Part shown: piece after piece, positions 44,690-54,719 of the stretch
Position numbering within the stretch: position 1 is the first letter of the stretch
Layout: every line of letters begins with the position of its first letter
From: Hordeum vulgare subsp. vulgare
Taxonomy: Eukaryota > Streptophyta > Magnoliopsida > Poales > Poaceae
DNA length: 64,000 nt
Direction of reading: 5' to 3'
Assembly (NCBI RefSeq): GCF_904849725.1
Contig: NC_058521.1
Span: forward strand, 434,142,676 to 434,206,675
The notes under the pieces: generated by a model
Databases searched by the model: none
What the model was told of the DNA's origin: nothing
Seen by the model: the letters and a program-made list of their open reading frames with translations, nothing else
Made by a program: the position numbers and the translations under genes

Positions 44690-47029
44690 CTACCCATTAC
44701 TTAATTGTTTGGGGTTGCTACGGAAGCCCCCATTATCATCCTGACCCTGCGGAGTCCCCTGTGGGGGTGGCTGCTGGAAGGCTCCTGGCGGGTTATACCG
44801 CCGCTGGTGGTGCACCGGGTATTGGCCGCCGCCTGGCTGTGGGCCTCCCTGAGCCCCCTGTTCGGGAAAACCACCGAAAGGGTTCTGTCTTTGGTTGGGT
44901 GCGGCGAATTGCTCCTGGCGCAGGTCCGGGTCATCGTTTTGACTCTTCTTGATCGCCTCCGCCCGAAACTCTCGCATCATGAAGCAGTTTTCCCAAGAAT
45001 GAGTTGTCGGACCGTCTGCCGTGGCGTGGTGCGGGCAAGGGCCTTTGAGTAGCTTGTCGTAGTTACGCGGCCTCTTCCCGCTAAACCCCCTATTTCTCTT
45101 CTTGCCGTTGTTGGCGTTGGTATTGGCGACCAAGTCCGAGGGCTCTTCTTGCGGTCTTCGCTTGCAATTACGTCCCTGGAACCGGGTATGATTCTTGGAT
45201 GACTCGCCCTTCTTGGGAGAATTAGCCTTGCCATCTTCACCAGGATATTTGGTGTCATCAGCCTCCGCGTACCTAGTGAGGGTGTCCATCAGTTCTCCCA
45301 TGTCTTGGACCTTTCGTTTGAGTCGCCCCAATTTTTGCACCAAGGGTTCATAATGGCAATTTTGCTCGAGGATCAGCACAGCCTGAGCCGCCGTAATACC
45401 ATCTGACGAATGGATAATTTCTGCGACCCGCCGTGACCAATGGTGAGCCGACTCATCCGGGCGCTGAACACAATGCTGTAGATCGACGATCGTTATCGGA
45501 CGTTTGCAAGTTCCTCGGAAGTTTTTGATGAAACGCTCTTTTAACTCGGCCCAAGTCTGGATGGAGTTGGGAGGTAAGTTTTTCAACCAAGTACGTGCTG
45601 ACCCCTCGAGCATCATTGTGAAGTATCTGGCGCAAAACCGCCTCGTTCACATCGAGCATGTCCATGGCGATCTCATAACTCTCGATCCATGATGCCGGCT
45701 CAAGGTCCGGGGTGTAATTAGGCACCTTTCTTGGCCCCTTAAAGTATTTGGGCATCCTTTCATTACGAAGGGCGAGGGCCAAGCATGGTACTCCTACTCG
45801 CCCTCCGCCCCCGACGAGGGGGGGCGGGGTGTTTTGGACGTTTGGGAGATCCCGGCCCGGCGGGTTCGGTTCAGGCGGGTTGTCCTGTGGGACGTGTCGC
45901 AGCCCGCTGTTTACAGCGGGCTGGTCCTCTAGCTGACTCCTGGTGTAACTTGCTTGGGGGTGGAATGCAACCTCTCGAGGCTATGTGAGAACTGGGCATT
46001 TTGAACCACCGCCGTCTTCAACATCTCGATGGCGTTCCTTGCTTCTATCTCGGTAGGGGTGTTGCCGTGAATCGGAAGAGACTCCAAATGGCGAGTTGCG
46101 GCAAGCACGTTATCCACCGGGTTGGAAAAGTGGCCTTGAGGCGTGCGGAATCGGGGAATGTGATCCTCAACTGGCTGAGCCGGCAGGTTAGGCGGGCGGT
46201 TCGGTCCTCCCCCTGGGGCGGGTCCCGCCCTAGGGGTTCGTGGAGTGTCGAACAGGCGGGTCGGGTTGAGATCATAGTGTCTCCGATGATGGACGGCGTC
46301 GGACGTGCGCTGCTGTCTCTCGAGCCGCCAATTGTGAGTGTTTAAACGCATCCTTTCGGCCGTAATTTGAGCTTGCCGAGTCTCGATCCTGGCGGACTCT
46401 ATCTCGGCGCCCCGATGAGCCTTTGCCACTGCCTCTCTGAGTTTCGCCAGTTCCGTGTTTATCTCCTCCTGGTTCTCTGGTGTGAGGGGAGTCGCCATTA
46501 GCCTTGTGATCTCCGCCGCTAAATCCACCAGGACAGCGGCCGGGCTCCTGGACGTCTCGTCGGTTCCATCGCCTCCAGTAGGGTTTTGTGTGGGCTGAGT
46601 CGCTCCTGCCATGTAGATGGCGATCTGGCGGTGAGTTCGGTTAAGGACTTCGGGGTCCATGGCCAGTGACAAGCCCCCAAGACAATCCCCATGCAGAGAC
46701 CGGATTGAATCTGAGTCGCCCATGGATGATTCATCATCAGAGTTGACTGGTGTAGTTTCCTGAGTCGCCGAGCGCTCTGGCTCCTCCGATCCCTGCGTGA
46801 ACCCCACAAAGACCGGGCGAGTCAGATTTGGCGTTATTACTGGGCGGACGTACCTGGCCGGTTCGACGATGTCGGTGGAGATGTCCGGCTCAGGCGCGGA
46901 TGATCCAATCATGCCGATGAAGATGTTGATCTTGCCGAAGGGGACCCTGTAACTAGATTCAATCGAATCCGCTTCAGGTCCCCATTGCTGGTTGTCGATG
47001 TAGGTTATCCCGCGGCGGCTCCGAGTCAT
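44690..47029 (-). pseudogene. gag of element E, broken by two frame changes
   Basis: The start is placed at 47027-47029 (MTRSRRGITYIDN), 68 bp after the primer site. The N-terminal part is rich in charged and proline residues (to the stop at 45929). A middle piece in another frame (45453-45782) holds YKGPRK-like text and LEPASWIESYEIAMDMLDVN. The capsid core then continues in the first frame (45616-44690): MLEGSARTWLKNLPPNSIQT, ERFIKNFRGTC, and CPHHATADGPTTHSWENC, which may stand for the zinc knuckle. The lesions lie near 45930 and 45640. Confidence 0.75.
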
Positions 47030-47096
47030 GAGCCCCGTCGCGTAACTCCCAAACCCATGTAGGGCTCCCTTTGAGAACTCAACTCCACCGTGCGTA

Positions 47097-47115
47097 GGCC
47101 CCACGATGGGCGCCA
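47097..47115 (-). other. Primer-binding site of element E
   Basis: The minus strand reads TGGCGCCCATCGTGGGGCC, two bases inside the LTR end. The duplicate at 31781-31799 reads TGGCGCCCACCGTGGGGCC, the form I recall for grass Tat elements, so this copy has one C-to-T change. Confidence 0.8.
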
Positions 47116-47117
47116 AC

Positions 47118-47605
47118 TGTCGTGGTTTTTTCACCGCAGATGTCCTCGTGAAAGGACTTAGTACTGGAGCCATCGTACCTTGGTGGCGACTCAAAGGGGT
47201 TAAGAGGGAGAGACACGGCGATTTACCCAGGTTCGGCCCCTCGTGAGGAGGAAAAAGCCTACGTCCTGCTTTGGTGTGTATTGATGTAGTTTCGATTACA
47301 AGGAGGGCGTAACTCGCCGAACCTAGCACTCGATGATTTCTAACCTACCCTCTTCTCCCCTGGGACTCGCCTTTATATACAAGTCGAACCCCTAGGGTTT
47401 ACAAGGATACTTTCCTTCCTACAAATCGTGACCCCTCTGGTCACTAAATCGCCATCTTCCAAAGCTTGGAAACCTTCCAGAAATAATAAACTGTCATACG
47501 ACCTTGATCCGGCCAAGAGAAGGCCCAAATAATTGTTTGGGTGAATCGCCTGATTGGTAACCCGGCCCAACTAGGGTGGGTCATTCACAGGTAATATCCC
47601 CAACA
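47118..47605 (-). repeat. Right (5') LTR of element E
   Basis: It is 488 bp, with TGTTGGGGATATTACC at 47605 and CCACGACA at 47118 (minus strand). The TATA box is TATATAAAG at 47371-47379. To its right D's gag resumes immediately, so tacct (47606-47610) should be one target-site copy; its partner is missing on the left. Confidence 0.88.
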
Positions 47606-48278
47606 TACCTGACTCCTTACCTTCTTCTAGCTCCCAATCTTCAGAGTTACGTTTGATTCTTTCCAATAAATTCCACTTGTGATCAATATCCTTCTTCATA
47701 AAAGAATCGGTACAAGAAGTGTCAAGCATAGTACGATCTTCATGAGAAAGCCGAGCATAAAAGTTTTGAGTGATAATTTCTCTCGAGAGCTCATGATTGG
47801 GGCATGAATATAGCATTGATTTAAGCCTCCCCCAAGCTTGAGTTATGCTTTCTCTGTCACGAGGCCAAAAGTTATAAATATAATTCCGATCACGATGTAC
47901 TAAATGCATAGGATAAAACTTTTGATGAAATTCCAATTTCAACCGATTGTAGTCCCATGATTGAGTATCATCACATAGCCTATACCATGTCAATGCCATA
48001 TCCTTCAAATAAAAAGGAAAGACTTTCTTCTTAACCTCATCCTTGGGCAAACCTGCAAGATTAAATAAACCACAAACTTCATCTACATAGATTAGATGCA
48101 AGTCTGGATGTGATGATCCATCTCGTGTAAAAGCATTAGCCAGTAGTTTCTCAAGCATATCCGAAGGAATTTCATAAAAGATATTTTTAGTAGGTACCTC
48201 AGGTTGAGGAGCAACTCCTCGTTCTTCCGTTTGTGGTGAAGATACCCCAAAAAAAGTCCTCATAGGAACAGTTTCCAT
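47606..48278 (-). pseudogene. gag of element D, N-terminal part
   Basis: Capsid protein of D. The start is METVPMRTFF at 48278, 77 bp after the primer site. It contains a PQPEVPTKNIFYEIPSDM segment, then a typical Retrotrans_gag core (YVDEVCGLFNLAGLPKDEVK, TWYRLCDD, QAWGRLKSMLYSCPNHELS). It is open to 47606, where the E LTR begins. The C-terminal part of gag is not found on the other side of E: there the sequence starts with CTPEEIRVEPS, the linker just before protease. Confidence 0.85.
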
Positions 48279-48354
48279 AGTGACAAGTGACTATAAATTT
48301 CAGCACAATATTTAAATGTTTCCTTACCAAATTCCACTTACCAAAAGCGCTTCC

Positions 48355-48372
48355 TCCCCGGCAACGGCGCCA
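48355..48372 (-). other. Primer-binding site of element D
   Basis: The minus strand reads TGGCGCCGTTGCCGGGGA, perfect Athila-type, 11 bases inside the LTR end. Confidence 0.88.
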
Positions 48373-48383
48373 GAAAAGAGTCT

Positions 48384-49913
48384 TGATGACCCACAAGTAT
48401 AGGGGATCAATCGTAGTCCTTTCGATAAGTAAGAGTGTCGAACCCAACGAGGAGGAGTATGCTCTGATAAACGGTTTTCAGCAAGGTAATAACTGGAAGC
48501 ACTGAAAGTAGCGGTAACAAGTGATGGTGTAGTGAGGTGAAACGTAGCAAGCGAAAAGTAACAAGTAACAAGTAGTAGCAATGGTGCAGCAAGTGGCCCA
48601 ATCCCTTTTGTACCAAGGTACAAGCCTGAACAAAGTCTTATAAGAGGAAAAGCGCTCCCGAGGACACACGGGAATTTCTGTCATGCTAGTTTCATCATGT
48701 TCATATGATTTGCGTTCGTTACTTTGATAGTTTGATATGTGGGTGAACCGGTGCTTGGGTACTTCCCTTACTTGGACAAGCATCCCACTTATGATTAACC
48801 CCTCTCGCAAGCATCCGCAACTACGAAAGAAGAATTAAGACAATGTCTAACCATAGCATTAAACTAGTGGATCCAAATCAGCCCCTTACGAAGCAACGCA
48901 TAAACTGGGGTTTAAGCTTTTGTCACTCCAGCAACCCATCATCTACTTACTACTCCCCAATGCCTTCCTCTAGGCCCAAATATGGTGAACTGTTATGTAG
49001 TTGACGTTCACATAACAACGCTAGAGGAAAAACAACATACAACATATCAAAATACCGAACGAATACCAAACTCACATGACTATTATTAGCATGACTTATC
49101 TCATGTCCTCAGGAAGAAAAGTGACTACTGAGAAAGCATAATCATAATCATGATCAGAGGTGTAATGAATAGAATCAAGGATCTGAACATAAACTCTTCC
49201 ACCAAGTAATCCAAATAGCATGAACTACAAAGAGTAATCAACACTACTAGCAACCATACAAGTACCAATCGGAGCCGCGAGACGGAGATTGGTTACAAGA
49301 GATGAGCTAGGGATTGGAGAGGAGATGGTGCCGATGAAGATGTTGATGGATATGCCTCCCCTCCAATGAGAGGAGTGTTGGTGATGATGATGGCGACGAT
49401 TTCCCCCTCTGGGAGGGAAGTTTCCCCGGCAGGATCGTCCTGCCGGAGCTCTAGATTGGATCTGGTCAAGTTCCGCCTCGTGGCGGCGGCGAAACCACGA
49501 AAAAGCTCCCGAATAATTTTTTTTCTGGAAAGAAACCCTTCATATAGCAAAAGAGGGGGGCAGTGGGCCTCCAGGGTGCCCACAAGCCCTGTTGTCGCGT
49601 CGAGGGGGGTAGGCCGCTGCAACCAGGCTTGTGGGCCCCTGGTTGCTCCCCTCTGACACTTCTTTCGCCTAGTGTTTTTTATAAAATCCAAAAAAATCCA
49701 CGTTGATTTTTAGGACATTTGAAGTTGCGCAGAATAGAGCACTCAGACTTGCTCCTTTTCGAGTCCAGAATTCCAGCTGCCGGTATTCTCCCTCTTCAAA
49801 TAAACCTTGCAAAATAAGAGAGAAAATTCATAAGTAAGGTTCCACAATGTATAATAACAGTCCATAAAGCAATAAATATCAACATGAAAGCATGATGCAA
49901 AATGGACGTATCA
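48384..49913 (-). repeat. 5' LTR of element D
   Basis: It is 1530 bp from TGATACGTCCATTTTGCATC at 49913 to GGTCATCA at 48384 (minus strand). It retains the GC-rich block (about 49555-49650) and TATA box that its partner 24200-25564 has lost. Confidence 0.88.
49541..49547 (-). promoter_or_regulatory. TATA box of the D 5' LTR
   Basis: The minus strand reads CTATATGAAGG just downstream of the GC-rich block. The partner LTR has a deletion covering it. Confidence 0.5.
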
Positions 49914-49918
49914 TTACT
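49914..49918. repeat. Target-site duplication of element D, right copy
   Basis: ttact follows the LTR terminus gacgtatca, identical to 24195-24199. Confidence 0.8.
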
Positions 49919-50275
49919 CTGTTGTTGCTACTGTTGTTCCTTGCTACTTCGATGTTACTTGTTGCAAGACCTTTTCCGACACCGTTGCCGGGGAAGAATA
50001 TTTCCCGTCCACGGGCAACTTAGTGGCGCCATTAATACAACAGTTAGGAATAATCTGCCGTCAACAGATCGTTTCTGGCACCGTTGCTATCATACCACTT
50101 TTCTACTGAAACTTTCCTTGCAGACACTAATCTTTCAGGTGTGTTTGAATCTGACAAACTCAGCTGCTAATACTTGAGAATATTCTTTCGCTTCTTCTTT
50201 GGCGAACCAACAAATTTGGGTTGAATACTCTTCCCTCAAAAACTGTTGCGATCCCCTACACCTGTGGGTTATCAA
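49919..50275 (+). repeat. 3' LTR of element A, second segment
   Basis: It continues the LTR broken at 24199 and ends with gatcccctacacctgtgggt followed by tatca at 50275, the usual Athila-type U5 end. It holds two fossil primer-site-like stretches (49977-49994 and 50075-50088). Beyond 50275 the sequence changes to GC-rich Tat DNA. Confidence 0.75.
49977..49994 (+). other. Fossil primer-site-like sequence inside the A 3' LTR
   Basis: cgacaccgttgccgggga, preceded by aagaccttttc, matches the context AAGACCTTTTTCTGGCGCCG of true primer sites but sits about 280 bp inside the LTR. A shorter second match, ctggcaccgttgct, lies at 50075-50088. Confidence 0.45.
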
Positions 50276-50429
50276 CCACCTCGCCGGATTGCGAGGCCGG
50301 AGAGTTCTCCGCCCCCGGGACACGCGCGACAACGAACTCCGCCAGAGGTAGCTTGTGGCGGTAGCGGAGGAACTCAATGTGCTCCTCGTCAATGTCGTTG
50401 CCGTCCCAGGCACCTCGGGTTGAGGCCAT
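50276..50429 (-). pseudogene. N-terminal fragment of the antisense extra gene of H
   Basis: The start MASTRGAWDGNDIDEEHIEF at 50429 is followed by LPLAEFVVARVPGAENSPAS and GEVV, where it is cut by the end of element A. The pattern (basic start, LP, R-P-x-E, P, GE-VV) matches the N-terminus of Transposase_28-type proteins, and the equivalent site in E is GEIVVF. The remaining exons lie left of the window, beyond A. Confidence 0.55.
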
Positions 50430-50811
50430 GTTGGCGGCGGCTTGGGGCACGACGCTGAAGGCGAGGAAAGGCGGCGAGGCGCATAGGCCTACGGCAGCGA
50501 GCGCTTCGACGACATCTCTCTCTCTCCGATTTCGGGAGGGAGGGGCATCGGAATGCCAGGGGCAGGGGCGAGGAGCGAATGGCTCCCTCATTTGCCCCTC
50601 CTGTCCATTTGAACCCTACGCGGGGAAGTGGGGAAGGGGATCCATTGCGCACGATCCCCACCCCCTCCGCATCGCCAAGTGGCGTTATTGCGCTTCGGGG
50701 CGCCAACCGTTGCCCCAAACCCACAAAGGATCCGCGCACGGGAGCCAAGGCGGAAGTTCCGTGGGCCTCGCTCCACGGCCCAGTCACATTGCCCGCGTGA
50801 CCTGTCAGGGC

Positions 50812-50816
50812 GCGAC
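50812..50816. repeat. Target-site duplication of element F, left copy
   Basis: gcgac, against gcggc at 63796-63800; one substitution. Confidence 0.65.
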
Positions 50817-52197
50817 TGATAACCCAAAAGTGTAGGGGATCGCAACAGTCTTCGCGGGTAAGTTAATCCAATTTATTGATTCGACACAAGGGGAGCCAAA
50901 GAATATTTATAAGATTTAACAATTGAGTTGTCAATTCAACCGCACCTAAAAGATACTTGCTTGGCAACAAAATATTAGTAGCAACGGTGATATGGAAGTG
51001 ATGGTGGCAACGTAAATAATAGTGGCAAAGCAACGAAAGTAAAACGGCGAAAGTAAAACTACTTGTGGCCAGCAGGATTAAAACACTGTAGGCTAAGGAG
51101 ATGGATGGTTGGTCATGGATGAGAGATATCATGTATTTAACTTGGGGCAAGGCACATAGAAAAGTAATGATCATCTAGGAATATATCAAACATTAGGCAT
51201 GTATTACACGGTAGTCGTATGTGCTTGCAATAAGAACTTGCACGACATCTTTTGTCCTACCATCCCGCTATCAACGGGGCCAAATGGAACTTATGGATAT
51301 TAAGGTGGTCCTATCAAAGAGCATCGGAACAAAGCATTAACAATCAATGGATACATGGAATCCTCAAACTATAGACCATCCCCTTTGGTGTCCCAAACTG
51401 TCACCATTGGGATCGCCGGTTCCGAACTATAACAGGTGCATACTACTCATAGATAGGATCTAGAACACAAATATATTCATGAAGACATAAGGTATTAAGA
51501 TCTGAAATCATGGCACTCGGTCCCAAGGTGACAAGCATTAAGAGTAACAACTAGTAGCAAAGATGATAAACATCATAGTAGATGATAGGCAACATGCCCC
51601 CAACAATCCGACGGACTATTACATGATCTAACTCATCCAGTCTCTCACATCACCTTCACCTACAGCAGGGCATTACTCACACATGATGGGAGAAGCCATG
51701 GAAGGATGATGGAGTGGTGATGGTCATGACGATGATGACAATTTTCCCTCTCCGGAGGCCAAAACAACCTCCAGATTAGCTCTCCCGAAGAAGAACCAAG
51801 GGTGGCGGTGGCTCCGCGTCGAGAACTTGCAAAACGACTTCTGTTCTGGAATTTCCCCATCATGGGTAAAAATAGGAGCCAAAGTAGGGCACCATAGGGG
51901 GTGGGCCACACCCAGGAGGCCTCCGATGTGGCCAGGGGGTAGGCCACACCAGCAGGTCGCCTGGGGGCCGTGTGGCTCCCCTCTGGCCCATCTTCTGGCC
52001 CATGGTCCCTGCCGGTGCATGGATTTTCTCTATTTTCTGGGACGTCTAAATACCATTTTACTGCGTGCAAAAAAACCATACAGGCAGTTGTGCTGAAAAC
52101 AGCGTCAGTCCGGGTTAGTTTCATTCAAATCATGCAAGAATGAGGCCAAAACAATAGCAAAAGTGTTTGGAAAAGTCGATACTTTTGAGACGTATCA
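50817..52197 (-). repeat. 3' LTR of element F
   Basis: It is 1381 bp from TGATACGTCTCAAAAGTATC at 52197 to GGGTTATCA at 50817 (minus strand). A GC-rich block lies at about 51897-51985. The polypurine tract GCTTGGGGAGGT abuts 52198. Confidence 0.87.
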
Positions 52198-54033
52198 ACC
52201 TCCCCAAGCTTAGCATATTACTTGTTCTCAAGTAATCCAGTTTAATGAACTGAACGTGACAAAGAAAACTTGACAAACTCTTTTGCTTCATCAGATGTAT
52301 ATAAGCATGCACTACGAACACGTCCAACAAGTATTGCAGTAATGCTACAAAAACATAACACAAAGCAATCCTACGATCATGTGAAGAGTTTCAAACAACT
52401 AAGAAAGAATAGTATGTAACTGAAAATCATAACGAGATCACAATGCACATGACTTGGATATACTAGAGTGGTATGTCGCTAGCTCCCATGTGTGAAGTAA
52501 ACCATAAATGCAGACGCTCCTTCGGAGAAGGAGACTAGAAATAAATATTTCAGAATAAGCAATATCATAATCATGCAGAAGACAATCTGGTGCTTTGGTG
52601 CAATGCAAATTACACTCAGTATGACAATTATGCTCTCTATAGTTGGTGCTTTTATGAGAAGAGGACGACTCAACAGAAAAGTAAAATAGATAGTCCCTTC
52701 GTAGAGGGAAGCATTGATTTGCAGATGTGCGAGAGATTGAGCTTTAAAACAAAGATAAATCAAAGTTTTGGCCAGTATGTTTCATTGTCAACATAACAAC
52801 TAAGAGATATCAATATCTTCCATGCTAAATACATTATAGGCGGTTCTCAAACAGAAAAGTAAAGTTTTAACTCCCCCTCCACCAATCGATCACACTCCAC
52901 GGTGCTCCGAATCCACGGGTACCATCCATACAAACAACAATCGTGGGGGGTTTTGTTTCATTAAATATGATTTGACTCTGAGCAGGGAACTGGGCATCCC
53001 GGTTACCAGCCACTTTCTCGTGAATGATAGTGAATCAACACATATATTTAGAATAACCTACTTAGCATGGAAGATACTGATAGCCGCTAGTCACGACATG
53101 AGCTATTCGGGCAAACAAAACAAAATATTTAATTGAAAATTTAGAACATGGAACATCCAAATTTACTTAGGACAACATAAAAAGACCGGATATAGGTAGG
53201 TATGCTGGACTCATATGGCGCAACTGGTTTTAAAGATTTTGGATGCACAAGCAGTCAGTCTGCTTAGTACAGGTGAAGGGTAGCAAAAGACGGGGAAGCG
53301 ACCAACTAGAGAGCAATAACGGTCATAATCATGCAGAGCGACAAAGCACCATTGAATCGGGCATGAAAGCGATATAACTATTCTGAAATAAAAATATCGT
53401 CAAGGCTTGATAGACTTCCAGTCATAAACATGTGTAAGCACGTGGCAAGTCAATCCAAAAACTCTCCGAAGGGAAATACCACTCTAATATGCCAAACCAT
53501 GAACAGTGCAATGCATGCTAACCATTTCAACAACACATTATGCACTCCAGCTATTTGAGACTAGTCACAAAGAAAGCATGAACTACTGGTAGAGCATTGT
53601 AATCATAGCACTATGTCGATACAAGCTGGTCTCTAGATCGTAAGTACAGGCATACGTACAAAAGTACAAATAAATAGAGTTCATACCAGCTTTCCTTGTT
53701 GCATTCCTTCCATCGATCTTCGTCATTATTGCATCGTCACTTGCACGATCGAACGTAGAAAGATATAATCAAGCGCAATTGCAACCATGGACGTGAGCTG
53801 AACTCTGCAAACAAAGCAAACTAAAGAAAGAAAAGAAATCTTTTTGGTTTTCCAAAGGTTAAACCAAAGCAAAAGAAAAGAGAAATCTTCTTGTTGTTTT
53901 TGCAAAGAGAGAACAAAGAAGAACAGGAAAAAACTCTGAAAAGATTTACAAGGGATACTACGGATGATACAATGGAAGGGGAGAAGGATACATACTCCCC
54001 CAAGCTTAGGCTTTTGGCCTAAGTTGAGCTCGG
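52198..54033 (-). other. 3' UTR of element F
   Basis: No gene is seen in 1.8 kb. It is collinear with the 3' UTRs of A and C in outline: the tgttgtacaa-like block near 52930, the aactgggcatccc block near 52985, and AAGCTTGGGGGAGTA after the ORF2 stop at about 54000. Confidence 0.65.
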
Positions 54034-54719
54034 CTACCGCGGGCTCCAGGCGCTTCCTCCGGCTCCAGAGTGGTACTGGTGGCTCCAAGAATCATACGAG
54101 GCATCGGGCGCATACACGGATGCCCGACTAGCCTCCCAAGGAGAAGGCCCTTCTTCCTCGGGAACAACCTCCTCCATCGGGTTGTAGAACTGCTGCTGGA
54201 TCACGAACTCGTCTAGCTCAGTTGAGGTGAAGGACCACCCGTTCCTGGTAGTGTAATCGAACAAAAGTGGTTCAGTAAGACGGATCTCGCGAGTAGTAAG
54301 CTCGCCAAACCTCATAAGATAAACAAGGTTACCAAACTCAGAAGTCCTAGTAATAAAGTCATGACTCTTCATAGCGGTAAAGATCAAAGTTTATGTATGG
54401 AAAAGGCACATCATCCACACGTACAATCGCCCAAGGTGCTCGAGGATAAGCGTGGCATAAATGCCACCAAAGTGAGGCCCTTTGCCGCTGTTAGCGACTA
54501 GGCGACGAGCAATCAAAGCACCAATATTATACGTGTTATCCCCCAAGAGAGTGGCTGCCAAGATAGCGAGATCCGGAGCCGAAATTTTGCTCGTGTTGTC
54601 ACGAGCTAACACCCCTCGAGACATATAGTATTCGAAATACCCTATGTGAGGGAAACAAGATGCTGGAGATTTTTCCCCGGTGAATTTCTCGCGAGTCCTT
54701 ACTGCAAAGGGAAGTGAAT
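54034..54719 (-). pseudogene. ORF2 of element F, C-terminal part
   Basis: Continues after G with SLPFAVRTREKFTGEKSPAS, ISAPDLAILAATLLGDNTYN and FGGIYATLILEHL, aligning with SSPDLAVLREALYNDKTYS and YGGIYATRLARHFEIP of A. A stop near 54390 breaks the frame, then MEEVVPEEEGPSPWEASRAS leads to the final WSPR* at 54034. It is the same ORF2 family as A and C but distant. Function unknown. Confidence 0.65.

Larger units (their letters stand above)
31676..47605 (-). mobile_element. Element E: Tat-type Ty3/gypsy element inserted in D
   Basis: Minus-strand order: 5' LTR (47118-47605), primer site (47097-47115), gag, protease, RT/RNase H, an archaeal-type second RNase H, integrase, a 72-bp tandem array, an antisense extra gene (plus strand 33484-37199), a second LTR (31802-32288), then a second primer site and leader with the first 13 gag codons (31676-31801). 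The dual RNase H and the extra antisense ORF are hallmarks of the Tat lineage. Because 5' internal sequence also follows the left LTR, this is the remnant of a tandem LTR-sharing array, truncated at 31675/31676. No target-site duplication is found. Confidence 0.85.
24200..49913 (-). mobile_element. Element D: autonomous Athila-type Ty3/gypsy element, interrupted by Tat element E
   Basis: Minus-strand order: 5' LTR (48384-49913), primer site, gag (47606-48278), the E insertion (31676-47605), protease-RT-RNase H-integrase (31675 to about 27899), promoter-like block, ORF2 (27619-27101), 3' UTR and 3' LTR (24200-25564). A perfect ttact duplication flanks it inside A's 3' LTR. Its own sequence totals about 9.8 kb. 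The gag C-terminal region and the linker up to the protease are absent, apparently deleted along with part of E. Several stop codons and frameshifts make it inactive. Confidence 0.88.
1315..50275 (+). mobile_element. Element A: non-autonomous Athila-type Ty3/gypsy retrotransposon, split by three insertions
   Basis: The surviving parts are 1315-4282 (LTR end, primer site, gag-protease), 9633-11045 (ORF2 leader and most of ORF2), 20959-24199 (end of ORF2, 3' UTR, start of the 3' LTR) and 49919-50275 (end of the 3' LTR). Joining them leaves about 8 kb. Insertions B, C and D account for the gaps: ORF2 runs out at 11045 and resumes after 20958, and the LTR stops at 24199 and resumes after a ttact duplication at 49914. 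No RT, RNase H or integrase is present, as in C and F. The 5' LTR is lost except for gttatca. The right flank is Tat fragment H. Confidence 0.8.
50276..50816 (+). mobile_element. Fragment of outer Tat-type element H, left piece
   Basis: A GC-rich 541-bp piece between element A and element F. Its left part encodes the N-terminus of a Tat antisense extra gene on the minus strand, which implies that H's gag-pol would run on the plus strand. The rest (about 50430-50811) would be that gene's 5' region; no other gene is seen. A inserted inside the extra gene and F inserted in its upstream region. Bases 50812-50816 (gcgac) are F's target site. Confidence 0.6.

Noticed and set aside
44650..44690. Splicing between gag and protease in E via the ttcttgcag acceptor
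   Set aside because: No convincing donor was identified in gag, and the stop at 44690 may simply be a mutation. Kept only as a remark.
45929..47329. A 466-residue gene start at 47329
   Set aside because: The first 100 residues are encoded by the E LTR and primer-site region. The likely gag start is at 47029.
50389..50787. A host gene in the GC-rich piece between A and F
   Set aside because: The recognisable N-terminal fragment at 50276-50429 belongs to a Tat extra gene. The other frames overlap on both strands without motifs.
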